This document shows positions 46,938-59,235 of a stretch of 64,000 nucleotides of DNA, in pieces (position 1 is the stretch's first letter; the number at the start of each line of letters is the position of its first letter). Under the pieces are notes generated by a model. It was not told the origin of the DNA, did not search any database, and saw only the letters and a program-made list of their open reading frames with translations. The stretch is taken from positions 7,499,890 to 7,563,889 of the forward strand of contig CM070504.1 in the NCBI GenBank assembly GCA_036346375.1, in the 5' to 3' direction. The translations under genes and the position numbers were made by a program. The DNA comes from Guadua angustifolia. Its lineage: Eukaryota > Streptophyta > Magnoliopsida > Poales > Poaceae.

Positions 46938-47080
46938 ATCTCCCCCTTGATGAGTGATTTGACAACAACTTGAAAAAAAAAACATTTCTCCCCCTCGACA
47001 CAAGCTCTCCTATCACAAATCTCTCCCCCTGAACAAATGCAATCTCTCATATCATCTCTCCCCCTTTGGCAAAACACACA
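46938..47080 (-). other. Copia polypurine tract, with several extra copies
   Basis: On the minus strand the tract AAGGGGGAGAT abuts the 3' LTR (46938-46948). Further GGGGGAGA-type tracts follow at about 46988, 47023 and 47059, so the region holds four near-identical tracts within 150 bp. Confidence 0.8.
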
Positions 47081-47118
47081 TCAAGGGACTTACTCTTGTG
47101 AAAAAGATATATGCTATG

Positions 47119-47827
47119 TGTCGGGGATTGGATATACTGTACCAAGACGACCATCGAAGCCCAGCGCCAACCGACTATGCTCTTGCCCGGATGGCGCACG
47201 CAAGGTCGACCTTCAGATAGCTCCGCTCACGGGCTACCCTGCCCCCATCAGCACGCCCCGAGCAAGCCAAGCTCGGGGGCCCGCGACAAGGCGACGTGGC
47301 ATTAAATGCGCAGCGGCTCGAGAAATCGCGCGCCGGGATCCGCGCCACCACGGTCGCGCCGCCTTGGTTGCGCTGCACTCCACGTCGCGTGGTACCGGCG
47401 TGGTGGCGCTGCCATCGTGACCGCCACGCCCTCTACAAAGAACGCTACCTGTAATAAATGATTTGTCTCAGAATTCCCTATAAATACCCCTCCCACGATG
47501 GATTGAGGGTTGGACCTTCAGTACTACACACATACTTACACACCTCGCTTGCTCACGGAGTCCTTGAGCGCTCAGGGCCCCCGAGCAAGCGCATTGTAAC
47601 CCACTTTCGCATACTAGTGCAATCACTGGACGTAGGGTTATTATCTCCTCCGCGAGAGGCCCGAACCAGATAAAAAACGACCCCATGTGCTTCACGATTG
47701 TCCCATATACCCCGTTCCATTGCTCGGCACACTCTCAGACGTATAACCCTTGCGGAAAAGGGGCCCCAAGTTGATCCCTCATTCAACAAGTAAGCTCGGC
47801 GGGGGACCTTGTCCCGAATCGTCGACA
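47119..47827 (+). mobile_element. Gypsy solo LTR inside the Copia 3' region
   Basis: It starts TGTCGGGGATTGG and ends CGTCGACA, 709 bp, with a perfect 5-bp duplication CTATG (47114-47118, 47828-47832). A TATA box (cctataaatacc, about 47478) lies in it. No internal Gypsy sequence remains, so LTR-LTR recombination removed the body. Confidence 0.95.
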
Positions 47828-48637
47828 CTATGAAATGCAAACCTATAAGCATTGAGGATTATTCAAAATGAATGCTGAAATTATAGCAATTCACATCCAC
47901 ACACAAATATTTAAGAACTGCCCCATAGCCAAGTAGTAAACACCAGTTTCAAATAGTATATTTATAAGATTACAATAAACTCAAGAACAAGAAAATAAAT
48001 CATTTGGACAATAGAGAATATTTAATATAAAATAGATCAATGTGAGAAAGATACTAGATTTGAGCACATAAAGCACGCCAGACTCACAATTATCTGTCCA
48101 AAGATGCTTTTTGGAATATTTCTTTTATGCCCTTTTATTATTTAATATATATCTCAAGATACCCTTTTGATTTTTTTTAATGTCATGGGCATGGCAAGTT
48201 TGAGCTTGCATCTTTTCCTATATGGCAAATATTTTAATTTGCATCTTGTAGTCGCAGGTATGGCAAGGTTGACCTTGCTTTTTTCTAATTTGGTGTTTAC
48301 ATCACACAGTCAAGCTCACATCTTTTGCCCTGCATTTTTGTGCTTGCAATTCTAAGGACTCATCATGATCATCTGAGTTATCAACAAAGTGCTCAAAAAC
48401 AAGACTCAGACTCACACTAGTAAATTGTTATGATATTTCAAATAGCCCTCATGACAAATTCACCTAGTCCAAAGAGAAGATTGTAAGCTCATAAATATTC
48501 TATTCTCTACTAGTAATAAAACAACTCAACTAAGATGACTTTATCATAAAATTGTCATGTGAAAGATCACTGCCATAATAATAGATATTCATCGAGAATA
48601 ATAAACAATGCTTATTCTATATGAGAAAAATGCAAAA

Positions 48638-51600
48638 CTAAGTGATCGAAATGACATTGTCAGAATGCATGAGTCCCAACTCTCCTCTCAATCTGGCAAA
48701 ATCAAGATATGCCAAAGGTTTTGTGAAGATATCTACCAGTTGATTTGCAGATTTCACAAAAAGCAATTCAACAGTTTTCTTTTCCACATGGTCTCGAATA
48801 AAATGATGTCTAATATCAATGTGCTTTGTTCTACTATGTTGAACAGGATTTTTAGTCATATTCAAAGCACTTTGATTATCACACATGAGAGGCAAAGTAT
48901 CATATTTAAGACCATAATCAAGTAAGGTAGATTTCATCCAAATCAATTGAGCACACAACAACTAGCGGCAGCAACATATTCAGCTTCAGCAGTGGATAAA
49001 GCAATTGAATTTTGTTTCTTTGAGGACCAAGAGACAAGTGAATTTCCAAGAAATGAGCACATACCAGAAGTGCTAGTTCTATCACTTCTATCACCAGCAA
49101 AATCAGCATCTGAATATCCTACCAGGTCCAAAGTGGAATCACGGGAGTACCAAAGGCCAAATGTGTGCGTACCTTTCAAGTATCGAAGTATTCTTTTCAC
49201 GGCTTGCAGATGAGACTCCATGGGAGAACTTTGATATCTAGCACGTACACTTACAAACAACAAATTGTATATCTGGTCGAGATGCAGTTAAATACAAAAG
49301 TGCTCCAATCATGCTTCTATATTTCGTCGAGTTCACAGGAGTGCCATTCACATCTTGATCAAATTTGACAGAAATTGCCATAGGAGTATCCAAAGTTTTG
49401 CAATCAAACATATTAAACCGTTTCATGAGATCAGTGCAATACTTGGTTTGATGAACAAAGATTCCTTTAGCAGATTGTTTTATTTGCAACCCAAGAAAGT
49501 AATTCAATTCACCCATCATGCTCATTTCAAATTCATTGGTCATGGTTTGAGCAAAAATTTTAACAAGTGTTTCACAACTCCCACCAAAGATGATGTCATC
49601 AACATATATTTGAACGATCAAGAACTCATGATTCTTTCTTTGAATAAAAAGAGTTTTGTCAACTTTGCCCATGTCAAAATTATTTTTCAAACAGAATTTT
49701 TTAGTCTCTCATACCATGCACGAGGAGCTTGTTTTAGACCATACAAAGCCTTTGTAAGTTTAAACACATGATCAGGAAATTTTGAGTCCTCGAAACCAGG
49801 GGGTTGTTTAACATACACTTCTTCATCCAAGAACCCATTCAAAAAGGCACTTTTTACATCCATTTGATATAATTTGAATTTGTTTGAAGATGCAAAAGCA
49901 AGCAAAATGCGAATGGAATCCACTCTAGCAACAGGTGCATAAGTTTCACCAAAATCAAGTCCTTCTACCTGAGAATGCCCCTGTGCTACCAGCCTAGCTT
50001 TGTTTCTAACAATCTCTCCATTCTTATTTTGTTTATTCTTGAAAATCCATTTAGTGCCAATTATGTGTTTGCTAGGAGGAGGTTCAACAAATTCCCAAAC
50101 TTCATTTCTTTTAAAATTATTAAGTTCTTCATGCATGGCATCAACCCAAAAAGAATCAACTAATGCTTCATTGACATTCTTAGGTTCAAACAAAGATACA
50201 AACGCATGAGAAACCAGTGAGATGTCATTACCTTGAAGTTTTGACCTTGTAGTTCTTTCATTTATGTTGCCCAGAATTTGATTTGGGGGATGTCTTACCT
50301 GATGTATTCTTACTGACCCACTGATTACCTGTTGAGGTGTGGATGGTTCTTGTGATTCTTCATGAATCGAATTTGTCCCATCCTGTTGATCACTATGCTC
50401 CTGTTGAGGTAGAGATTCTTCCAAGATATTTGAGTTGGTTGTAGGTTCATGATTGACTACCGAAATGACCTCATCATCAGTCTCATCCAATGGCAAATCT
50501 GCACTTTGAAAAGCAGTTCTGGTATGTGAACTAGACTCATCAAAAGAAACATCAAATGACTCTTCGAGTCGGTTAGTTTCAATATTATATACACGATAAG
50601 CCCTTGAATTTGAAGCATACCCCAAGAAAATGCCATCACAAGTTCTAGAATCAAATTTGCCCAGCACACCTCTTTTCTTTAAAATGAAGCATTTGCATCC
50701 AAAGACTCTAAAATATCCAATTTTAGGTTTCTTTTCAAAAAGAAGTTCATATGGAGTTTTGTTCAAGAATGGTCTAATACGCATTACGATTAGAGATATA
50801 ACAAGCAAGATTCACACTTCAAATTTCAAAATTTCAGAGGAGTATTATGTTCATGCATCATAGATCTAGCCATCTCAACCAAAGTTCTATTTTTTCTTTC
50901 AACAACACCATTTTGTGGGGGGTGTAGAGAGATGAAAATTGATGAGAAATTCCTTTTTCATCACAAAATTCTTCAAAGTATTTATTAAGAAACTCAGTAC
51001 CTCTATCACTACGAATATGAACAATATTTACTTGAAAATGAGTTAAAACTTTCAACACCCATGCTCTAAACAATCCAAAAACATTACCTTTTGAAGCTAG
51101 GAAGAAAACCCAAGTGTACCTGGAGAAGTCATCAACAATGACAAAACAGTATAGCTTACCACCAACACTTTTACATCTCGCAGGTCCCATTGTGTCCATG
51201 TGCAACAATTCAAAAGGTCGAGTAGTTCTCACTTCATTTAAAGATTTGTGACATTTAGCAACTTGCTTACCCTTTTTGCAAGGATGACACACAGCATCTT
51301 TCAACAATTTAATCTTAGGCAATTGATTTACAATCTCAAGAGAGCTAACTTTGGTTAAGTAATTAAATCCAATGTGACCTAACCGTCTATGCCAAATCCA
51401 AGCAATATCAAAAACATTTGAAGCAACCAAGCATTTAAGTGAGGAATCGTTAGCTTCAAAAACAGTAGCAAACACCTTTCCTATTGGTTCAATTTTAAAA
51501 ATTACCACACCAGAATTATCAAGCACCACAGATTCACCAAGATTGAAACAAACTTTGAAGCCTTTCTCAAGAAGAGAGCGAACAGAGAGAAGATTGTATT

Positions 51601-54025
51601 TCAAAGATGAAACCAGACTAACATCATTCAAAGTGAAATTATTGCTAATCAAAATGGTACCTTTAGAAATGATTTTTCCTTTAGTATTATCTCCAAACAA
51701 CACACTACCACCATTCTTCACCTTTTCTAGACTTGAAAACAGTTTACTATTGCTACCATGTGTCTTGAACAACCCGAATCAATTATCCATTTGTTTTCAA
51801 GTCCTTCTCCCTTGATCTAAGATGAAAGAGCAAGTTTAGGCACCCAAATTTGAGAAATGGTTTTGCTGTTTTTAATAAATTTTGGGAACCCAAGCCGTTT
51901 TTGCCCAATTTGAGTGAAATGCACCTCCGACATGATTACCAACATTAGACAAAGCAATGTTCATCATTTGTTGTTGTTTTTGAGGCCATGTGACACAAAA
52001 AAAATTCTTTTCAAGTTGCTGAAAATTCCTTCCAAAAGACTCAAATCTATTATTCGAAAAGGCAAAGCAATTTCTAGCATAATGGCCAAATTTTCCACAC
52101 TTGTAGCACCTCACATCATGAAACGTATCCCAATATTTTGGACCTACATTACCATAGCAATTTACTTTCAAGTGTCCAAATTTTTTACAGTTAAAGCATC
52201 TCATGGGTTCTTTTTCAGTTTTACTATTAGTTCAATTTTAAAAATTCAGTACCTCTATCACTACGAATATGAACAATATTTACTTGAAAATGAGTTAAAG
52301 CTTTTTTAATAGTCACTGGTGGTTGATAATTGTTAATCTTTTTGTATCCAACACCTTCCTTCATGAAAGAGCATTTTGAGGTATCTAGGATCATGTTCAA
52401 ATTTTTCTCACCATTTGTTATTTTTTTTAAGGTGGCTTTCAAATAAATGTTCTGTTGAGCAAGATCAGGACATCGATTACAAAGCATACCATAGGGATGT
52501 TTTTCAAGTTCAATCAATTTTTTTCTAATTCCAGCAAGATTCTCACATGAAAATTCCTTTGCTAACACACAAACTTGTTTCTCTAAGGTGGCAGAATCAT
52601 TTTCAATAGAGTTCTTTAGTGACACTAACTCATTTTAAAAGACTATACAATTGTTACACGAAGAAGAGCTAGATTTCAGCAAGGCATTTTCGCTTCTATA
52701 AAATTCACATGTCTCACAAGTGGCATTCTCAAGATCAAATATTCTGCTTTTCAAATTTTCACATGATTTGCAAGGAACTGCAAGTTTCTTCTTTAATGTG
52801 AGACAAGAAACACACTCATCAGCATTGTTGGCGTTCATGAAACGAAGTTTTTCATTTTCAGATTTTAATTCCTTGCATTTTTTTAGTAGAGAATTACAAA
52901 TTTTTTCTTGCATGCGAAAGGCCTCAAGAGTTTTAGAATTATTTACCTCATTGTCATCGTCGCTGTCGTCTTCATCCTCAGAAGTAACGCTAGTCTCCCT
53001 TCCCACAAGACAGAGGTTTGCAATTTCATCATCGCCCCGAGAGTGGCGAGAGGATCATCCTCATCATGTCACCGACAAGTCAAGCTCCTCCACCATGTTC
53101 AAGAATGCCTTCAAGAGTCTTCTTCATCTTGAACTCGAAAACCTTTTCTTTTGGAAAGAGCTAGAATTCTTGTTAGCGAGTTTGGGACAATCATTCTTAT
53201 AGTGACCAAATTCATTGCACTTATAACATCGTATGTCACTAACATCAATCTTCTTTTTACCGTGATTATTTCCATTGTTTTTGACAAATTTTGTTTTCAT
53301 GACATTAGAAATTTTTTAGAAAGACAAGCAAGTTCATCAAAATCCATGTCATCAATATCTTATTGTTTCCCGCTTCAACAAAGGGCAAGAGCAATAGAAG
53401 TGTCATGAGAATCAGTGTTATCAAATTGCGTAACATTCATTTCATATGTCATCAAGGATCCAATCAAAGTATCTAATTTCGAGTGCTCAAATCCTTAGAT
53501 TCATTAATTGTTGTTACTTTAACATGCCACACCTTTTGGTCCAAAGATCTAAGCAGATTTTCTACATTGATCTTCCCGAGTGAGCACTTTTCCTAGGGCA
53601 ACAAGTTTATTAACCAGTTCATTGAAACGAGTACCAAAATCCTTAATTGTTTCCCTGTGGTTCATCTTGAAAAGCTCATACTCACGAGTGTACAACTCAA
53701 TTTTAGCATTTTTACCTCATTTGTACCTTCATGGATTGTTTTAAAGATTCCCATATATCATGAGCAGAGTCAATGAAGATATTCTATTGAACTCATCTCT
53801 AGACAATGCACCATAAAAGAAAGTCATGGCTTTTTGATTCAAAGTATAAAGATCTTTTTGCTCTTTGGTGGTAATGTTATCAGTTTAACATATTTGGTTT
53901 CAACTACCTCCCACAATTCATAGCTCGTGATTGCAAAAAGGATTTCATGCGTATTTTCCAATAGGGATAATCATCACCATTAAATACTAGGGTTTTGTCA
54001 ATGAGAAGGAACTAGTTTGCGCCAT
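48638..54025 (-). pseudogene. Copia gag-pol polyprotein, broken
   Basis: The start ATG at 54025 (MAQTSSFSLTKP) is soon followed by a stop. A zinc knuckle CYKCNEFGHYKNDC lies near 53190-53230, then a coiled-coil segment (52635-53006 and 52227-52625). Two more knuckles, CFNCKKFGHLKVNC and CYKCGKFGHYARNC, follow (52204-52070). The protease DSG is at about 51776 (WIIDSGCSRHM) and a frameshift follows. Integrase includes WHRRLGHIGFNYLTKVSS with CHPCKKGKQ, and VIVDDFSRYTWVFFLASKGN. Reverse transcriptase includes QMDVKSAFLNGFLDEEVYVK (49825-49885) and YVDDIIFGG (49590-49615). RNase H includes YSDADFAGD and TKHIDIRHHFIRDHV, ending at 48638. Frames change at least at the protease, within integrase, between the two RT parts and within RNase H. 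Confidence 0.93.
52224..52299 (-). repeat. Two pol-derived patches duplicated inside the Copia gag region
   Basis: 52246-52299 is identical to 50994-51047 (54 bp of the integrase core, HFQVNIVHIRSDRGTEFL). Directly joined to it, 52224-52246 matches 51481-51503 at 22 of 23 positions. The two sources lie about 430 bp apart. Confidence 0.9.
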
Positions 54026-54062
54026 TGCTCCTAATCGCTAGATTAAACCTAGAGCAAACCTT

Positions 54063-54073
54063 GCTCGATACCA
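54063..54073 (-). other. Copia primer-binding site
   Basis: TGGTATCGAGC on the minus strand resembles the TGGTATCAGAGC complement of plant initiator methionine tRNA, the usual Copia primer, with one position missing. Confidence 0.8.
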
Positions 54074-54075
54074 AT

Positions 54076-54739
54076 TGCAGGATCGTGAGACGCTAATCAC
54101 CCCTAATCTCACATCTAATTAACTCGAACAAATAAACAACTTAATCAATACAGAAATTAATCAAGATTAAAAGCAAACCAATCTGATCATTGAGTCAAAA
54201 CGAGAAAGATCTCATTACATGAACCCATCTTGCTTGTTGATCAAATCAAGACCTTTTCTTTTCTCATGTCGCTCAGATTTTGCACGACCACCGCTTCAAG
54301 TCCGGCCTCCCACGACACGCCTCGTCGGCGACCACCTCCGGCTTCGCCGGCGCCTTCCACACGCCACGGACCTGCGATCACGCCAGGACGGGGTCACCGA
54401 GCGCACCTCCTGGAGCCCTCGACCAAACCGGCGCCGCCCCCGTTGAATCCCCAAAAGCCAAAACCCTCACGTCTCTCCTGTTTACTTTTTGATGGTCTGC
54501 CCTAAAGCCAAAAGTCTTAGACACTTTTCTTTTATACAGCATCAGTATATACGTATACATGGATGGGCCGGCCCATCTTGCTTGAAAGTGACGTCTACTT
54601 CTACTTCCTGCTAATCCATGCACTTGTTGCTAGTTGTCCTGCTAATAGCCTGCATGCAACTTTGCTCCAAATCCAGTATTATTTCATCACTATTATTATT
54701 ACTTGGCAAATCACTCAGCACAAAAATTGTAAATCAACA
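54076..54739 (-). repeat. Copia 5' LTR
   Basis: It has the same termini as the other LTR (TGTTGATTTAC...CCTGCA) and is 664 bp long. The primer-binding site starts two bases inside it. Confidence 0.95.
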
Positions 54740-54744
54740 AAAAG

Positions 54745-55010
54745 TAGCCCACTGTCGCCTTTCTGACTAGCGACAAAGTATAGCTGTCAGTCCAAATGGC
54801 AATTGAATTTTTGTTGCCAATTGGAACGGCAACAGCAAGTCAGTCAACATTTCAACTGCCCAAAAATGCGCCAACTCGGAGCCATGTCAATAATCGCCAG
54901 TTGCACTGGCGACATATGGTTTTTGTCACCAATCGAAATGGTGACCGACGGTTCACATTCTCAGTCGTTATTTCAATTGGCAATAGGACACCATTTCGCC
55001 GAGCGCCCGA
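54745..55010. repeat. MULE-2 left subterminal GTCGCC-type array
   Basis: Motifs such as gtcgcctttctgactagcgac, tcgccagttgcactggcgac and gtcaccaatcgaaatggtgac are imperfect palindromes of the same design as in MULE-1, with diverged cores. Confidence 0.75.
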
Positions 55011-55105
55011 GGCAAGAGAAGAGAAGAAGAGGAGAGAAGAGAAGGAGAGGAGAGGAGAGAACAGAAGAGAAGAGGGAGGAGAGGTGGAGGACAAAGAAGA
55101 AGATC
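55011..55105 (+). repeat. GA-rich tract of MULE-2
   Basis: Nearly pure purine (agaagagaagaagaggagag and similar), directly after the left array and before AT-rich DNA, as in MULE-1. Confidence 0.75.
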
Positions 55106-55189
55106 TGCATGATATTTGAAGGTTGTTTGTTAAACTCTTTTTTATGTTTTTCGAACCTAGCTTAGAAAACCAAGTAATTAGATTTATAG

Positions 55190-55440
55190 AGTAGTAATAA
55201 GCATGTAGATATTGGTAGAGTAGAAATATTTTTGTAGATATGGGTAGATTAGAAAATTTTATTTAAGTATGTTTAGATTAGAAATATTAATTTACGTATG
55301 TTAGATTATTTTTGTAGATATGAGTAGCAATATTTATATGTAAATATTTGGAGATTATATTATTGTTAGAGCTATGTTTAGAATAGTAAAATTTTTGTAG
55401 GTAGATACAAGTTAGTAAAATTCGTGTAGATATAATTTTT
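55190..55440. repeat. AT-rich short repeat block of MULE-2
   Basis: Variants of gtagatatgggtagattaga occur about eight times. The position and motif parallel 32040-32400 of MULE-1. Confidence 0.65.
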
Positions 55441-55914
55441 TGTAATCACGGTTTAAGGTCGATCGGGTACGTTGAGAAATAAAATTATGGGCAATTAAAG
55501 CAATAGTGTATTGAAATGTAGAGTAGGTTAATGTCATATGTAGGTATATTTTATTAGGTTTGCAACTCTCTAAGTTTATATTACCTATTGGATGACATAA
55601 TATCGATACATCGTGTGTGCAATAACAATTTGATTGAATATGTTCATAATAATTCATCAAACCTTACCAGATAGCATGGAATTGATATGTAAAATTTACG
55701 AACAATATTTGAACAGATTTGATATTCTTGAGTAATAATATTTAGGTTGGACTTTTGATTATGTGAATGTATAAATATATTTTATTTGTACTGAAATGGT
55801 GTATGCATGCCATGTTTATATTTTCATATTGTTTGCTAACTAATTGTTTTTTACTTGTATGATGTTTATATTTCTATGTTATTTGCTAATCTCTTTGTTA
55901 TTTTTATAGCAAGT

Positions 55915-57780
55915 ATGGCAGGCAACAGTGCAACTCCCGTGCGGGAGTATGAGCTGATCGACCCTGTCATATATGTGTCGCACTGTAGTCATTTGACCAC
56001 ACAGGCCCCCACAGAGGATCAGGTGCCTACTAAGTTTTCGTCCCTACACTTGCGCACCCCCATGAGGGCATGGAGGATCGACACACGGTGGATACTGAGG
56101 TTTATGCAGTCATTTCAGTGTTGCCATTGGATTGTACAGTGAATGCATATGAAATTACTATCTTCTTTTTCACATAAGTTGCGGGCCGCTGGATTGGTAC
56201 CATTCGTCAGGATGGTGGAGGCCACACACGTAGATGACTCTGATAGGCGTGGTGTCTCCCAGAGACTCCCTTACGATAGGAGTCTACTTACAGCTCTTCT
56301 CGACCACTGGCAACCAGAGACACACACCTTTCATCTCCATTGCAAGGAGATGACGCCGACATTGGAAAATGTTAGTTACCTGACGGGGCTTTCGTGCACT
56401 AGGAAGGCAACGTGGGCCCACACCAGTGAGCTAAGATCCTCGTGATATTTGAGGGCGTGCTACCCACTGAGACCGGTTACAAGACATTCACTGAAGGCCA
56501 CAGCCCAACGCAGAAGTGGCTGATACAGTTCTATGTAAGTTCTGTCTTGTTGGCATTTTGTTCGTTCCTATGATGCTACACAATTCGGACTTGTTGGTAC
56601 TTTGTACTGACGTGTTGTTTTTATAGCTCAAGAGGATGGGAGATGGTGCTGCTGACTACGTCATGCGACGCCACTTGGAGGCATACCTGATGTGGTTCTT
56701 CGGTTGGGTCCTATTTTTCTCTTCCCACGATGACAGCATCAATAGGCATATGATCTAGTACACGAGGACGATAGCGGATGCAGAGTTGGACGACATCCCA
56801 CAACTGGCTTGGGGACTGACTGTACTATGCACCACCTTCAGGGTCCTCTGCGACGGTTATCGGTGTGTCGCCGATAACTTGATTCTCACTGGGTGCCACT
56901 CCTCCTTCAGTTGTGGTCCTTTGAGCACTTCCAAGTTGGACGTCCGCACGTCGAATTGGCACCTTACGGGGACATCCTGTACGAGCCAGTGGGTGACGAT
57001 GTCGACCATCTGATGATGGGGACACTGTGGTGTCGCCGACGAGTTAGTATCTCACCTCTGTCGTATGTTACGGTACAGTTCATGCTAGTGTTTACAATCG
57101 TAATGTCTACTTCTACTTGTGCACCCCATGTTCACACCAGTTACATCGCACACATCGTACCCCGAGTACGTCGTGATGTTCTACCAGCTGATGGACGATC
57201 ATATGATCCGGAGGCTGTACCTACTAGAGTGCGTAGTTGTGCAAGCACCCTGTGGCTTCTCCGTTCAGTGCACCCGCGATGCCGCCTTCTAGCTCACCCG
57301 TCGTCGCCTGCTGTTCGACGAGTTCATGGAGACGTACGCGGTTCACCTGGTGATGTGTCAATTTGGACTTCGTCAGGTTTTCCCAGTCTCCACGGGTATT
57401 GTGGTAGTACCACAAGTGCGCTCAAGAGTTTTCTATTCCATATTGTTCCAGTTAGTTATGTGTCTCTTTAATAAATTAATGATATGCACATGTTATTTAT
57501 TATTGCAGGCAAACAAAGAACGGTCTCTCTGAGCGTCAGATTGGACACATCACATGTAGATCCATGTTTAGTAATGGTCCCATGCGTTGGAGGACGTTTA
57601 CCGAGAGGCCGCCCCATACGACCACGCAACGTACAACGACTATATTCGGTGGTACGTTACACAGATACGCATCAGAGTTGTCTGTGCCGTGGAGGACCAT
57701 CTTAGGCACATGGCTACCACAGCGGACATGTACTCAACGTAGCCGAACTCGGCCTTCTATTACTCGGTGAGTCAATTGAG
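55915..57780 (+). pseudogene. Plant mobile domain (PMD) protein gene in MULE-2, broken
   Basis: A splice acceptor (tttttatag) precedes ATG 55915. Exon 1 runs to 56099 (MAGNSATPVREYELIDPVIY ... FSSLHLRTPMRAWRIDTRW). Exon 2 from 56179 gives LRAAGLVPFVRMVEATHVDD, LPYDRSLLTALLDHWQPETH and TFHLHCKEMTPTLENVSYLT, closely parallel to MULE-1. The exon 1-2 junction is one base out of phase. DYVMRRHLEAYLMWFFGWVL (near 56660) and PLLLQLWSFEHFQVGRPHVE (near 56900) continue the domain in different frames, with a stop after NRHMI. Later segments to 57780 are unassigned. No catalytic motif is known for PMD. The copy cannot encode a full protein. Confidence 0.85.
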
Positions 57781-58188
57781 GTGATTAAAAATATGTATCT
57801 ATACATATGTTTTCTTCTAATGGAATATATTTATATTTGCATACAAAGTGACCTTGCTATCTCAAATCAAAGTGAGGACACACTGCCCCCACTCTATCAG
57901 TCCTGCAAAGACTACACACTGCTTATAAAACTATTGGCCACCCAGACAATACTTTTTCACTAACCCAACCTCCACTCCATTGCAATGACAGATAGAGGAG
58001 ACACCTCAAGCCGTGGAAGAGGTAGACAGGAAAGATGGGTCAGATATCACCTCGAGCCTCTATCCCTTCACGGTTTCAAGGCCATGATTCTTTACTCAAG
58101 GTTCATCAAATCTACAGTCCCTAAGACCCAGATCCACCCAACCTAGATCTTCCTATTAGAATAAGGGACTACTATAACCCTATAAATC

Positions 58189-58882
58189 TGTCGGGGATTG
58201 GTTATCGCCCGTTGCGACCATCGGAGCCCGGCCAGCATCGACCATGCCCAAGCCCGGGCGCCGTCCCTGCGTAGGGTCCCCCCGACCTTCCGACCTTGAG
58301 GTTAAGCCCTCCCGAGCATGCTTGCTCGGGTGTTAGCGACCTCACGACTCGGCCGTCAAAGACACCTCGGTTCTCCCAAAAGTCTGCACGGCTCATGAGG
58401 CGGTCCGACATTAATCGCGGGCCGCCTGTGGTCTCGCGCTACCATAATACACGCCATTGTATCCATCGTCGCGTGGTGCCCGGCGGTGGCGCGCAACAGC
58501 TCACAAGATGTCCAAGAACAAAGGAGCGCCGTAATAAATGCTTTGTCGCTCAGAATCCCTATAAATACCCTCTCGTGCGAAGGATTGCGGGTTCCTCCTG
58601 GCTGAGTTAGCTCCACTAGACTTTCACTCACACTTGTACGTAGCATTTGTAGCCATCTTTACATATCAGTGCAATTACTGGACGTAGGGCTGTTATCTCC
58701 CCCACGAGAGGCCCGAACCAGATCAAAAAAGTCTCCCTCTGTGCTTTGCGATTGCTCTAACTACCTTGTCCCGTAGCTCGGTAGGGTCTCGGATGCTACA
58801 CCCCTCGCGGAAAAGGGGCCCTAGGTTGATCCCTCATTCAACAAGTAAGCTCGGCGAGGGACCGGTTCCCGAATCGTCGACA
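58189..58882 (+). mobile_element. Gypsy solo LTR inside MULE-2
   Basis: It starts TGTCGGGGATTGG and ends CGTCGACA, 694 bp, flanked by a perfect AAATC duplication (58184-58188, 58883-58887). A cctataaataccc box lies near 58559. It belongs to the same family as the solo LTR at 47119 and is related to the 3' LTR at 6643. Confidence 0.95.
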
Positions 58883-58887
58883 AAATC

Positions 58888-59235
58888 TAATCCACGCCGG
58901 CCTCCCACTCCGCCCCCTGAAGTGGCCGACATGCAAGCATGACCTCGATGCTATTGTGCAGGTTTGCGACGAGTTCAATTCCATCCAAGAACGTCGTTTC
59001 TACCGATGCCCCCTATTCATGGTAACCGCTACAACTCTTACATAACAATCAGTGCATGTTTCGCTATATGACACGTACTCTTACTTGTAGATTGCAAATT
59101 GCAAATTTACTGAATGGGTGGACCCAGCGTATCCCATAGATGCCCAAAATTACATCCACACATTGCTATATCGCCTCGATCAAATGCGAGAGGACCTCAC
59201 CAAGGTCAATAACAACAACAAACATCTTCATAGGT
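58888..59235 (+). pseudogene. GRF-type zinc-finger segment in MULE-2
   Basis: A frame with LKWPTCKHDLDAIVQVCDEF and RRFYRCPLF ends at ATG|GTAACC (59021). A second exon from 59091 (acceptor TTGTAG) continues IANCKFTEWVDPAYP and a short coiled-coil-like tail to a donor-like CATAG|GTAAAC near 59234. RFYRCP...CKFTEWVD fits a GRF zinc finger. It lies downstream of the PMD relic, separated from it by the solo LTR. Whether PMD and GRF once formed one protein is not clear. Confidence 0.6.

Larger units (their letters stand above)
46277..54739 (-). mobile_element. Full-length Ty1/Copia retrotransposon inserted in the MULE-2 left terminal repeat
   Basis: Two LTRs (46277-46937 and 54076-54739), a perfect 5-bp duplication AAAAG (46272-46276, 54740-54744), a primer-binding site and a polypurine tract define a minus-strand element of 8.46 kb, including a later solo LTR at 47119-47827. 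In minus-strand order it has gag with a CCHC knuckle, a coiled-coil region, two more CCHC knuckles, protease, integrase, reverse transcriptase and RNase H, the domain order of Copia. The LTRs differ by several percent by eye, so the insertion is not recent. The frames are broken in several places. Confidence 0.95.
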
